This document shows positions 1-8,145 of a DNA stretch of 64,000 bases, in pieces. The notes beneath the pieces are model-generated. The model did no database searches, was not told where the DNA came from, and saw nothing but the letters and a program-made list of their open reading frames with translations. A program made the position numbers and the translations under genes. The DNA is from Ktedonobacter racemifer DSM 44963. GTDB taxonomy: Bacteria > Chloroflexota > Ktedonobacteria > Ktedonobacterales > Ktedonobacteraceae. The DNA lies in the NCBI RefSeq assembly GCF_000178855.1, contig NZ_ADVG01000004.1:930001-994000 (forward strand). Reading direction: 5' to 3'. Within the stretch, counting starts at the first letter, position 1, and every line of letters starts with the position of its first letter.

Positions 1-124
1 AGGCCTGGTTGCATTGGGCGCGATAGTCTTGATGGTTCTGAAGCTGGATTGGCTTGGCTCGGGAATTGTGATGGCTCTAGTCCTCATTGCAAGCCTCATC
101 TTCGCCTTCTCGCTTAAAAGATAA
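1..124 (+). CDS. C-terminal end of an integral membrane protein (partial)
   Basis: The window opens inside a reading frame that starts at base 2 or earlier and ends with TAA at 122-124. The visible 40 residues form two hydrophobic stretches separated by a short KLDW turn and end in a basic tail (SLKR), as expected for the last two membrane helices of a transporter or other polytopic protein. Nothing in this fragment identifies the family; an MFS-type transporter is possible but not shown. Confidence 0.5.
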   Translation, partial: GLVALGAIVLMVLKLDWLGSGIVMALVLIASLIFAFSLKR

Positions 125-205
125 AAATTCCTTCTGTGGTCGATTGTTAAAAAACCGTGCTGAAGAAAGATTCGTATTAGAAACATTCAGAGAAAGAGGA
201 AAGAA

Positions 206-610
206 ATGTTTTCAGAACAAGAGCTCGCGTTTTTGCGCACACAACCCCTGGCCAGACTGGCAACGGTGGCCGTCAATGGTCAGCCCGATGCGGATGCGGT
301 CGGCTTCGCCTTTGAGAACGGGCGCTTCTACATTGGCGGTTATTTCCTGGAACGTACACGCAAATATAAAAATATCGCCGCCGGGCATAGCAAGGTGTCG
401 CTGCTTATTGATGAACTGCACTCACTCGAACCCCTTGAGCCACGCTCAATCAAGCTTCATGGTGAGGCTGAGATTCTGCAACTTGAGGAGGGTTTTCGGG
501 GACCCGGCACATACATTGTGATTACGCCAAAGGTCTCCTGGAGTATCGGTATTGAAGGACCAGCCTTTCAAGACGGGAAGTCAGTCATCAAGAAAATTAC
601 CTGGGAATAA
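206..610 (+). CDS. PPOX-class F420-dependent oxidoreductase
   Basis: A 134-residue protein of the split beta-barrel flavin/F420-binding family (pyridoxamine 5'-phosphate oxidase-like). The N-terminal pattern FLRTQPLARLATVAVNGQPD followed by the core containing RKYKNI and SLLIDEL is typical of the 130-150 aa PPOX class F420 proteins, which bind the deazaflavin F420 and reduce small substrates in the cytosol. The ATG at 206 has an AGAGGA ribosome binding site about 8 bases upstream. The substrate cannot be read from the sequence. Together with the LLM enzyme at 15.5-16.5 kb it suggests that the host makes F420 (inference). Confidence 0.85.
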   Translation: MFSEQELAFLRTQPLARLATVAVNGQPDADAVGFAFENGRFYIGGYFLERTRKYKNIAAGHSKVSLLIDELHSLEPLEPRSIKLHGEAEILQLEEGFRGPGTYIVITPKVSWSIGIEGPAFQDGKSVIKKITWE

Positions 611-705
611 AGACCATTTTCGCACGCTTCATACAAATCGGGCCGACGCGTACTTTCACAGCGTCGGCCTGCATAATGTAAGTGATTACGCCTCCCAGGG
701 TTTGA

Positions 706-1854
706 TCACCACCTTGATACAGGAGTCCTGCTTGTGCTTGAACACGTCATAGGCGTGAGGTACCTCGTCGAGGGAGACTTTATGCGTGATGACAAAACTG
801 GGGTCGATCTCGCCTCCTGGATACGCTTCAGCAGCGGGCGCAGACAGCGATGCACATGAGTTTGACCCATCTTAAAGGTCAGGGCCTTGGCGAAGGCGGC
901 GCCCATGGACATCTTATCCACAAAGCCGCCATAGACGCCCGGTAGCGAGACAGTGCCTCCTTTACGGCAGGCCTGAATCGCCTGGCGCAGGACATGGGGG
1001 CGATCCGTGCTCAGGCGCGTCTTTTGCTTGATGGTATCGGTGATAGCACCAACACTAGTTCCATGCGCCTCCAGGCCCACAGCGTCGATGCAGGCATCGG
1101 GTCCTACGCCGCCCGTCATCTGCTTGAGCATCTCCACCACGTCGCCCTCTTTCTCGTAGTTGATGATCTCGGCACGCCCATGCTCCTGGGCCATGCGCAA
1201 ACGCTCGGGAATGCGGTCAATGGCGATGACGCCCTCCGCACCCAGCATATAGGCGCTCTTGATGGCGAACTGACCCACCGGACCACAACCCCAGACCGCG
1301 ACCGTGTCTCCACGCTGGATGCCACAGTTCTCGGCCGCCATATAGCCCGTGGGGAAGATGTCCGAGAGGAAGAGCACCTGTTCATCGCTCATGCCTTCGG
1401 GAACCTTGATGGGGCCAATATCGGCGTAGGGAACACGCACATACTGAGCCTGGCCTCCGGCATACCCACCATAAAGATGCGAGTAGCCATAGAGGCCCGA
1501 GCCAGAGTAGCCATAGAGGCTCTCAGCCAGCCAGGCATTGGGATTGGAGTTGTCGCAGAGCGACCACATGTCGCGCTTGCAGAACATGCAGTTGCCACAG
1601 GCAATAGTAAAGGGAACGACGACACGGTCGCCCTTTTTGAGGTTGCTCACCTCTTCGACCTCGCCCATGAACTCATGCCCCAGAATATCCCCCTTCTTCA
1701 TGGTCGGAATATACCCATCATAGAGGTGCAGGTCTGAACCACAAATGGCCGAGGTCGTAACCTTGACAATGGCATCACGCGGGTTAAGAATTTCGGGATC
1801 GGGTACATTCTCTACCCGCACATCATGTGCTCCAAACCAGCATAGCGCCTTCAT
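706..1854 (-). CDS. Zinc-dependent alcohol dehydrogenase, formaldehyde dehydrogenase-like, with 3' frameshift
   Basis: A medium-chain dehydrogenase/reductase. It has the catalytic zinc region (ICGSDLH, GHEFMGEV), a structural zinc Cys cluster (CGNCMFCKRDMWSLC) and the NAD-binding turn GCGPVGQ, in the order of the glutathione-independent formaldehyde dehydrogenase-like branch. As read, the last 33 or so residues (from about IQEARSTPV) are out of frame. Adding one C on the plus strand near 811-816 restores a normal tail (DPSFVITHKV ... CIKVVIKPWEA) that ends with TAA at 686-688. The intact gene would therefore span 686-1854. The start overlaps the stop of the upstream SRPBCC gene, so the two are co-transcribed. 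The lesion could be a real mutation or a sequencing error in a C run. Confidence 0.85.
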   Translation of the reverse strand: MKALCWFGAHDVRVENVPDPEILNPRDAIVKVTTSAICGSDLHLYDGYIPTMKKGDILGHEFMGEVEEVSNLKKGDRVVVPFTIACGNCMFCKRDMWSLCDNSNPNAWLAESLYGYSGSGLYGYSHLYGGYAGGQAQYVRVPYADIGPIKVPEGMSDEQVLFLSDIFPTGYMAAENCGIQRGDTVAVWGCGPVGQFAIKSAYMLGAEGVIAIDRIPERLRMAQEHGRAEIINYEKEGDVVEMLKQMTGGVGPDACIDAVGLEAHGTSVGAITDTIKQKTRLSTDRPHVLRQAIQACRKGGTVSLPGVYGGFVDKMSMGAAFAKALTFKMGQTHVHRCLRPLLKRIQEARSTPVLSSRIKSPSTRYLTPMTCSSTSRTPVSRW

Positions 1855-2681
1855 ACCCGTACTCCTTCCTCTGCCTGCTTCCCTGTTGGCTGCCCCTTTA
1901 TAGTAGGGACCTCTCCAGCCTCCACCAGAGATTTAAAGCGGTGCAGGATCTCGGCTGCCTGCGTCTCAAGCATGATATCAGTGGCCCGACCCAGCAACGG
2001 CATCTCAAGGGCAGTTTGGAGCTTGCGATGGTGCGCGAAATCCATCTCCAAGATCGCAATGGTGCCGCGCCCTCCAGGGGCAGCGATGAAGCGCACACGC
2101 CCACTATCCTCGAGCATGGGATTATTGAGTACCCGCCACTCGATCAGCCTTCCTGGCTCCTCCCTGACAATCTCAATGTCCCACTCCAGGCGCTGCCCCT
2201 GCGGTCTCTTGGCCAGCCAGTGCGAACTCTTCTCGCCAGTTTTACGTACTTCCTGCACCATAGGCATATAGGCAGGCGCACGCTCCACATCGCGCCAGGT
2301 ATCGTATAGTTGCTCGGGGCTGGCTTGAATGGTCATGGCTCTATGCACACGAAAACCTGCTCTACCTGGCAGCTTACTGACATTACTTGAGGGGAAGGGA
2401 TGCTCCGCCCGATTGACGTGTAGCCTGTCATAAAGCACGCTATGGCCTGTTGCTCCTCGATAGAGCAGAGCTCCCCCCAGCAAGAGGCTGGCAAGGCTAC
2501 CCTTCGTCAGGCCAAAGAGGGTCAGCAGACCTCCACCCACCAGGGACCCGAGGCGCTCCCCCTGAGATATATTCGTGGGCTTACCCGTAACTCTTTGTAA
2601 CGTCTCGCGTATATCGCGTATATTGACTATGGCCCGATTGCTCGACTGCTCTGAAGACATAAGCCGTTTCCTCAACGACAA
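1851..2681 (-). CDS. SRPBCC (polyketide cyclase/dehydrase-like) protein with membrane segment
   Basis: A 276-residue protein (269 if it starts at the second Met, MSSEQSSN). Residues about 44-75 contain a Gly-rich hydrophobic region (GSLVGGGLLTLFGLTKGS, LASLLLGGALLYRG) like the YgaP-type transmembrane module. Residues about 110-255 form a START/SRPBCC fold, with MTIQASPEQLYDTWRDVE near its beginning and LEWDIEIV in its middle. This fold makes a deep pocket for hydrophobic ligands. It sits directly upstream of, and overlaps by 4 bases, the zinc dehydrogenase gene. That pairing suggests a shared lipid, ketone or aldehyde substrate (inference). The ligand is unknown. Confidence 0.75.
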   Translation of the reverse strand: MSLRKRLMSSEQSSNRAIVNIRDIRETLQRVTGKPTNISQGERLGSLVGGGLLTLFGLTKGSLASLLLGGALLYRGATGHSVLYDRLHVNRAEHPFPSSNVSKLPGRAGFRVHRAMTIQASPEQLYDTWRDVERAPAYMPMVQEVRKTGEKSSHWLAKRPQGQRLEWDIEIVREEPGRLIEWRVLNNPMLEDSGRVRFIAAPGGRGTIAILEMDFAHHRKLQTALEMPLLGRATDIMLETQAAEILHRFKSLVEAGEVPTIKGQPTGKQAEEGVRV

Positions 2682-3019
2682 GCATGATTTAGCACATTCC
2701 TGTCACGAATGCCCCCGGTTGTTTGTTCCATCTCTTAATCCACAGTTTACATTTTCATCACAGTTTTCTGAAACTTCTATCATAGTCTCTTCACAAAGGG
2801 GCGGTATAGTATTTATTATCCAGGAGCAAGGACATTTCGGCGAGAATGTTTATCCAGCCCTAGCCACTCGCCTTGATATATACAATCCAATCCACCGGCA
2901 AAGGAGGATACGGCAATGTAGCAAAAGAAACTGCTCCGCAGCATCGATGAGCGAAGAGGCTCCAGTCCCTTCTTTCATCCATACTGCGGAGCAGTTAATT
3001 TATAGAGAGAGATTATAGC
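2682..3019 (+). other. Gene-free region with a start-stop site and a 13-bp inverted repeat
   Basis: No convincing gene. At 2901-2921 a strong Shine-Dalgarno (AAGGAGG) is followed by ATG and immediately TAG, a start-stop pair. Just after it, AACTGCTCCGCAG (2929-2941) and CTGCGGAGCAGTT (2984-2996) form a perfect 13-bp inverted repeat around a 42-base loop. This could be the remains of a gene start or a small regulatory leader. No product can be named. Confidence 0.35.
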
Positions 3020-3083
3020 GAGTAAGCAAATGAGCCAGATTTTGGCGCGGTACCGCGCCAAAATCTGGCTCATTTGCTTACTC
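3020..3083. terminator. 64-nt perfect palindrome (32-bp arms)
   Basis: The left arm 3020-3051 is the exact reverse complement of 3052-3083, with no loop. It starts a few bases after the stop of the small minus-strand gene at 3089-3253, so it can act as that gene's terminator, although no long T run follows. It belongs to the palindrome series described in the findings. Confidence 0.6.
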
Positions 3084-3088
3084 TATGG

Positions 3089-3253
3089 TTATTTTTGCTT
3101 CTCTTCGTGACGTTTGAGCATGGTTTGGAGCATTTTTACGGCTCCTTCGATAGTGAGTTCGAGGTGGCTCTGCGTTTCGGTATTGTAGATCTCAACTATG
3201 CCGCGTTCGGGGTGAAACTGGATCTCAAATTCTTCGGTGCTACTGCTATACAT
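3089..3253 (-). CDS. Small acidic/basic protein of unknown function
   Basis: A 54-residue protein if the ATG at 3253 is used (MYSSSTEEF...). That start has AGAGGAT about 9 bases upstream, whereas the in-frame ATG at 3292 has no ribosome binding site. The sequence looks like a short beta-alpha protein: a beta-rich stretch (EIQFHPERGIVEIYN, then HLELTIEG) followed by a helix (AVKMLQTMLKRHEEKQK). No known family is recognised. It is followed directly by the 3020-3083 palindrome, which supports a real transcription unit. Confidence 0.45.
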   Translation of the reverse strand: MYSSSTEEFEIQFHPERGIVEIYNTETQSHLELTIEGAVKMLQTMLKRHEEKQK

Positions 3254-3292
3254 CGTCTTGCTTGATCCTCTCTGTGTCTGGTTTGCCTCCAT

Positions 3293-3748
3293 CTACTACT
3301 CGTAATCCGCCAGCACTCTGCTTTACTGAAGGCTAGCAGGACCTTCTTCTTGTCCCTGGAGAGAGGCCCCATAAGCTCCTCTGGACTCCGGTACTCCCTA
3401 CCTGTCCTTCTTTATCCCAGGGTCGATATGAGTAAGTGTATGCATTACACCTTAGGGTGTTTCGGCCATGAATCTGATGTCGGGGTAACGTGTATAGCCA
3501 GAGTTCCAGTATATTCAAGCTTACTTAAACGTGGTTGTGTAGGATTCCACCCTACCTCCTGCTCCTTTTGCGGTTTTCACTGAGGTTACACCTGATCCAG
3601 ACAGGAGAAAGAACCTGGTCTATCAGGGAAAAACTGGATACAGAAATACGGTATTTGAAGCGGCTAATATCCTGCGTTCACATGAGGTTCTTCCCCTGCA
3701 CCAATGCTATTCTTTAATTGCGATAAAGTGTAAGGAGCAAAAAAAATA
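3293..3748 (+). other. Leader/upstream region of cydA, no gene seen
   Basis: About 450 bases without a supported gene. Short open frames exist on both strands but lack family similarity or ribosome binding sites. The segment must hold the cydA promoter. The only clear signal is the AAGGAG ribosome binding site at about 3731-3736. No Rex-type or Fnr-type operator was recognised by eye. Confidence 0.4.
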
Positions 3749-5146
3749 ATGGATGCGCTACTTCTAGCAAGGCTACAATTTGCTAGTACAATCATTTACC
3801 ACTTCCTCTTCGTCCCACTGACGCTGGGGCTCTCGATTCTACTCGTGATCATGGAAACCCTCTATGTCCATACGGGCAAAGAGGTCTACCGGAACATGAC
3901 TAAGTTCTGGGGTAAGATGTTCCTGATCAACTTCGCTATGGGCGTTGTGACTGGCCTGGTGCAGGAGTTCCAGTTTGGTATGAACTGGTCTGAATACTCA
4001 CGCTTCGTAGGTGACGTCTTTGGCGCGCCCCTGGCGGTTGAGGCCCTGCTGGCCTTCTTTATGGAGTCAACCTTCCTGGGCATCTGGGTCTTTGGCTGGG
4101 ATCGCCTGCCGAAGAAGATACACCTGGCCGCCATCTACCTGGTCGCCCTGGCATCTCACCTCTCGGCCTTCTGGATTCTCTCGGCGAATGCCTTTATGCA
4201 GCAGCCTACCGGTTTCGTCATTCGTAATGGCCGGGCTGAGATGACGAACTTCTTCGCGCTGATCACCAATGGCCGCCTCTGGGTACAGTTCCCACACGTG
4301 GTCGCGGGTGGCCTAGTCACTGGCGCCTTCTTCGTCGCTGGTATCAGTGCCTACCGTTTGCTGAAGAAGCGTGATGAGCACAACACCGAGTTCTTTACCC
4401 GTTCAGCGCGTATCGGCCTGACGATGGCCTTGATCGGTGGTATCGCGGTCTCCCTCTTTGGTCACATCCAGGGTCAATACAGCACGGTACATAGTCCTAT
4501 GAAAATGGCCGCCGCTGAGGCCCTGTGGAATACCGAAGATCCCGCTCCCCTCTCGCTCTTTAAAGTGGCGAATACGCAGGAGCACAAGGATCTCTTCTCG
4601 ATTGATATCCCTGCCGGACTCAGCTTCATGAGCTACAACTCATTTGATGGCAAGGTCCAAGGCCTCAACCAGCTTCAGGCCGAATACGTGAAGCAGTATG
4701 GTCCCGGCAACTATATCCCGCCTGTCTTCATCACCTACTGGAGCTTCCGCGTGATGGTTGGTGCTGGTATGGCCATGGTCGCAATCGCGGGCCTGGGCCT
4801 GTTCCTGCTGAACAAGCGGCGCTTCACTCAGTATCCCAAGCTGATGATGCTAATGGTCGCCTCAATTGCTATCCCTTTTGTCGCGAATACGATGGGCTGG
4901 ATTCTGACAGAGATGGGTCGTCAACCCTGGCTGGTCTTCGGCGTCCTCAAGACAGATGCGGGCGTCTCGCCTAATGTGAGCGCCGGGATGATCCTCTTCT
5001 CGCTAAGCGCGTTTATCGCGGTCTACGCGGCCCTGGCCGTGGTCGATGGCTGGCTGCTCGTACGTACAGCGAAGCAGGATGTGCCTACGCTTGAGGCAGA
5101 GAAGGCGGCATCCGAAGAAGAGAACGTGCTCCAGGGCGCGTACTAA
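3749..5146 (+). CDS. cydA: Cytochrome bd ubiquinol oxidase subunit I
   Basis: A 465-residue CydA. Together with CydB it oxidises quinol and reduces O2 to water in the cytoplasmic membrane. Visible hallmarks are the haem b595 His18 in the first helix (IIYHFLFVPLTLGLS), a conserved His in QFPHVVAGG, the Q-loop start PMKMAAAEALW with the quinol-site Lys and Glu, and the GRQPW motif after WILTEM. It is shorter than E. coli CydA (about 520 aa), so it is probably a short-Q-loop type. It is followed 11 bases later by cydB, and the cydDC assembly exporter genes come next. A second copy lies at 31-32 kb. Confidence 0.95.
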   Translation: MDALLLARLQFASTIIYHFLFVPLTLGLSILLVIMETLYVHTGKEVYRNMTKFWGKMFLINFAMGVVTGLVQEFQFGMNWSEYSRFVGDVFGAPLAVEALLAFFMESTFLGIWVFGWDRLPKKIHLAAIYLVALASHLSAFWILSANAFMQQPTGFVIRNGRAEMTNFFALITNGRLWVQFPHVVAGGLVTGAFFVAGISAYRLLKKRDEHNTEFFTRSARIGLTMALIGGIAVSLFGHIQGQYSTVHSPMKMAAAEALWNTEDPAPLSLFKVANTQEHKDLFSIDIPAGLSFMSYNSFDGKVQGLNQLQAEYVKQYGPGNYIPPVFITYWSFRVMVGAGMAMVAIAGLGLFLLNKRRFTQYPKLMMLMVASIAIPFVANTMGWILTEMGRQPWLVFGVLKTDAGVSPNVSAGMILFSLSAFIAVYAALAVVDGWLLVRTAKQDVPTLEAEKAASEEENVLQGAY

Positions 5147-5157
5147 GGGGAACTGTT

Positions 5158-6174
5158 ATGAGCTTACAAATTACCTGGTTTGTGCTGATTATGGTGCTCT
5201 TCGCGGGATTCTTCCTGCTTGAGGGCTTTGACTTCGGTGTCGGCATGCTCCTGCCCTTCCTGGGCAGGAACAATGTCGAGCGGAGCACGATTCTTAGTTC
5301 GGTTGGCCCCTTCTGGGACGCGAATGAGGTCTGGCTGATTACCGCGGGTGGCGCGATGCTGGCGGCCTTCCCCAACTGGTATGCGACGCTCTTCAGCGGC
5401 TTCTACCTGGTCTTTATCCTGCTTCTGCTGTCCCTGATCGTACGTGGTGCGGCCTTCGAATTCCGAGGCAAGCACAACTCGCCACGCTGGCGGCGGACCT
5501 GGGACTGGCTGGCCTTCGTGGGCAGCACGCTTCCCGGCTTCCTGTGGGGCATCGTGGTCGCCAACATGCTGCTGGGTGTGCCTATCGACGCGCATATGCA
5601 CTATGTGGGTACGCCATGGCAGCTCTTCAATCCCAAAGCCATCATCGCGGGCCTGGCCTTTACACTCATGTTCGCCCTGCATGGGGCGGTCTTCCTGAGC
5701 TTGAAGACTGAACATAAGCTGATGGAGCGCTCCTTCAAGGCGGCTCTCCTGCTCTGGCTCCCCACGGTGATCCTGGCCGCGATCTTTATTGGTGGCCTGT
5801 ACATGGCCTCGCCTATAGTTCATAACTTCGGTAGCGATCTACGTGTGCTCACGCCTATCGTAGGTGGCCTGGCGCTCTTGCTGATCCCAGTCATGGTCCT
5901 GCTGCGCCGTAGTGGAATGGCCTTTATCCTGACCTCAGTCACGGTCCTGCTGACCACGCTGACAGTCGCGATGGCCATCTTCCCGAACGTACTGATCTCC
6001 AGCCTGAACCCGGCCTGGAACCTGAACATCATCAATGCGTCGTCGAGTCCCTATACACTCACGGTGATGAGCTGGATCGCGCTTACCTGTGTGCCTTTTG
6101 TTCTGGCCTACCAGGCCTGGAACTACTGGGTCTTCCGCAAACGCGTCAGCGTTCACACCCTGAGCCATCACTAA
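5158..6174 (+). CDS. cydB: Cytochrome bd ubiquinol oxidase subunit II
   Basis: A 338-residue polytopic membrane protein that begins with the CydB signature (ITWFVLIMVLFAGFFLLEGF, DFGVGMLLPFLG) and contains GPFWDANEVWLITAGG near residue 55. CydB packs against CydA and forms the second half of the bd oxidase. It lies 11 bases after cydA and ends about 90 bases before a strong intrinsic terminator, so cydAB can be made as a unit separate from cydDC. Confidence 0.95.
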   Translation: MSLQITWFVLIMVLFAGFFLLEGFDFGVGMLLPFLGRNNVERSTILSSVGPFWDANEVWLITAGGAMLAAFPNWYATLFSGFYLVFILLLLSLIVRGAAFEFRGKHNSPRWRRTWDWLAFVGSTLPGFLWGIVVANMLLGVPIDAHMHYVGTPWQLFNPKAIIAGLAFTLMFALHGAVFLSLKTEHKLMERSFKAALLLWLPTVILAAIFIGGLYMASPIVHNFGSDLRVLTPIVGGLALLLIPVMVLLRRSGMAFILTSVTVLLTTLTVAMAIFPNVLISSLNPAWNLNIINASSSPYTLTVMSWIALTCVPFVLAYQAWNYWVFRKRVSVHTLSHH

Positions 6175-6265
6175 TCAATCACGTTTGAGCATCTATAAAG
6201 ATTGCATGCGATGTCGCATGCCTTACGCATGAAGCGCATTTCTTCCTTACACACTGCTGTGACAC

Positions 6266-6300
6266 GGGAAGGGACCGGCGAGTCCCTTCCCTTATTTTTT
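6266..6300 (+). terminator. Intrinsic terminator after cydB
   Basis: GGGAAGGGAC (6266-6275) pairs perfectly with GTCCCTTCCC (6282-6291) across a 6-base loop and is followed by a T-rich run (TTATTTTTT). It separates cydAB from cydDC. A smaller palindrome, GCATGCGA/TCGCATGC, lies at 6204-6221. Confidence 0.85.
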
Positions 6301-6393
6301 CCTGTTGCTGTAACTCATTCGCCCCTTTGATGTATATCATAATATAAGTAGGCTTTTTTTCAGATTTGATACTACAAACCCGGGGTAGGGATT

Positions 6394-8145
6394 ATGAAAA
6401 TATATAGACGTCTCTTTCGCTATACGCCGCAGGTACAGCTCTATCTGGCCTGTACAATTGGTATCGCCCTCCTGACCGGGCTGCTCATCGTGGCGCAATC
6501 CTATGGCATTACGCAGGTCATTCAACATATCTTTCTCGATAAGCAGACCCTCGCGCAGGTAACCAGCCTCTTGCTCGTCCTGGCCGCAGTGATGCTTGGG
6601 CGCGCGCTTTTGCCCTGGTTCGGCGAATTCATCGCAGGGTATACGGCCAGTAAGGCTAAGACTTCTATCCGCGAGCGAGTGATGAAGCGCCTCTTCGCGC
6701 TTGGGCCCGCCTACACCTCGGGTGAGCGCAGCGGCGAGATGGCTAACACGCTGACTGAGGGCATTGAGGCCCTGGACGCCTTCTTTAGCCAGCTACTGCC
6801 CCAGATGATCATTACCATGCTGGTGCCAGTCATCATTCTGATCACGGTCTTTGCCTGCGACTTTCTTTCGGGCATTGTTCTCCTGGTCACGCTCCCCGTC
6901 CTGCCCATCTTTATGATTTTGATTGGCAAAGCCGCAGACGCCATGACAAAGAAGCAGTGGCGCCTCATGAACCAGATGAGCGCGCATTTCCTGGATGTCT
7001 TGCAGGGCCTGACTACGCTAAAACTTTTTGATCGCAGTCGCGCCCAGAGCGAGATCATCGAGCGTATCAGCGAGCGCTACCGCGTGATGACAATGAAGGT
7101 ATTGCGTATCGCCTTCCTCTCGGCCTTTGTGATGGAACTGGGCGCGACGATTAGCGTAGCCCTGGTGGCGGTCGAGATCGGTCTGCGCCTCCTGTACGGT
7201 CTGATGCCCTTTGATAAGGCCTTCCTGATCCTGTTGCTGGCCCCCGAGTACTTCCAGCCCTTGCGCACGATTGGCACACGCTTCCACGCCAGCATGAATA
7301 GCACGGCGGCGGCTGAGCGCATCTTCGATATCCTTGATACGCCCCTGCCGGAGCAGAAGCCAGCCACTACTGAGCCATTGCCCTCACCCGAGACTTTGCG
7401 CTTCGAGGATGTCAGCTTCTCCTATCGCCAGGAGGGCGAGGAGCCACGCCGCGCGCTCGTGGACGTCTCCTTCACAGCCAGGCGCGGCCAGAAGATCGCC
7501 ATTGTGGGACCCAGTGGCGCGGGCAAGAGCACACTGGCCTCGCTCCTCTTGCGCTTTATGGAGCTAGAGAGCGGTCAGATTCTTGTCAATGAGACGCCGC
7601 TGGAGCGCTTCTCAGTCCAGCAATGGCGACGGCAGGTAGCCTGGATTCCCCAGCGTCCCTACCTCTTCGACGCCAGCATCGCCGAAAACATCCGCTTTGG
7701 CCGCCAGGATGCCAGCATGGAAGAGGTGATCCAGGCCGCGAAACAGGCCGGTATCCATGATTTCATTCAGGGTCTGCCCCAGGGCTATGAGACGCCCATT
7801 GGTGAGCGTGGCGCGCGCCTGAGCGGCGGGCAGATACAGCGCCTGAGCCTGGCACGCGCCTTCCTCAAGCAAGCCCCCATTCTGCTGCTCGACGAGGCCA
7901 CTGCCAACCTGGATAGCCAGCATGAAGAGCGCATCCTCGACGAGCTGAGTGCGCTGACCCAAGATCATATCCTCTTTATTATCGCGCACCGCCTGAATAC
8001 CGTGCGCCAGGCCAACCGCATCCTCGTCCTGGATGAGGGTCGCCTCGTGGAAGAGGGCACACACCATGAACTTGTAGAGCAGAATGGCCTCTACAGAGAG
8101 TTACTGGCCGCCTATAGGCGCGACGAGAAGGAGGTAGAGGCATGA
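6394..8145 (+). CDS. cydD: Thiol reductant ABC exporter subunit CydD
   Basis: A 583-residue half-transporter. Six membrane helices occupy roughly residues 1-320. The nucleotide-binding domain has Walker A GPSGAGKST, the signature LSGGQIQRLS, Walker B ILLLDEATAN and the switch His in IIAHRL. CydDC exports glutathione or cysteine (and binds haem) and is required to assemble cytochrome bd. The gene overlaps cydC by 4 bases (ATGA), which implies translational coupling. A GTAGGG sequence precedes the ATG. It follows the cydAB terminator by about 90 bases and so probably has its own promoter. Confidence 0.93.
   Translation: MKIYRRLFRYTPQVQLYLACTIGIALLTGLLIVAQSYGITQVIQHIFLDKQTLAQVTSLLLVLAAVMLGRALLPWFGEFIAGYTASKAKTSIRERVMKRLFALGPAYTSGERSGEMANTLTEGIEALDAFFSQLLPQMIITMLVPVIILITVFACDFLSGIVLLVTLPVLPIFMILIGKAADAMTKKQWRLMNQMSAHFLDVLQGLTTLKLFDRSRAQSEIIERISERYRVMTMKVLRIAFLSAFVMELGATISVALVAVEIGLRLLYGLMPFDKAFLILLLAPEYFQPLRTIGTRFHASMNSTAAAERIFDILDTPLPEQKPATTEPLPSPETLRFEDVSFSYRQEGEEPRRALVDVSFTARRGQKIAIVGPSGAGKSTLASLLLRFMELESGQILVNETPLERFSVQQWRRQVAWIPQRPYLFDASIAENIRFGRQDASMEEVIQAAKQAGIHDFIQGLPQGYETPIGERGARLSGGQIQRLSLARAFLKQAPILLLDEATANLDSQHEERILDELSALTQDHILFIIAHRLNTVRQANRILVLDEGRLVEEGTHHELVEQNGLYRELLAAYRRDEKEVEA

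Noticed and set aside
994..1737. 247-codon plus-strand open frame
   Set aside because: Antisense to the zinc dehydrogenase, whose zinc and NAD motifs are clear; no independent signal for coding.
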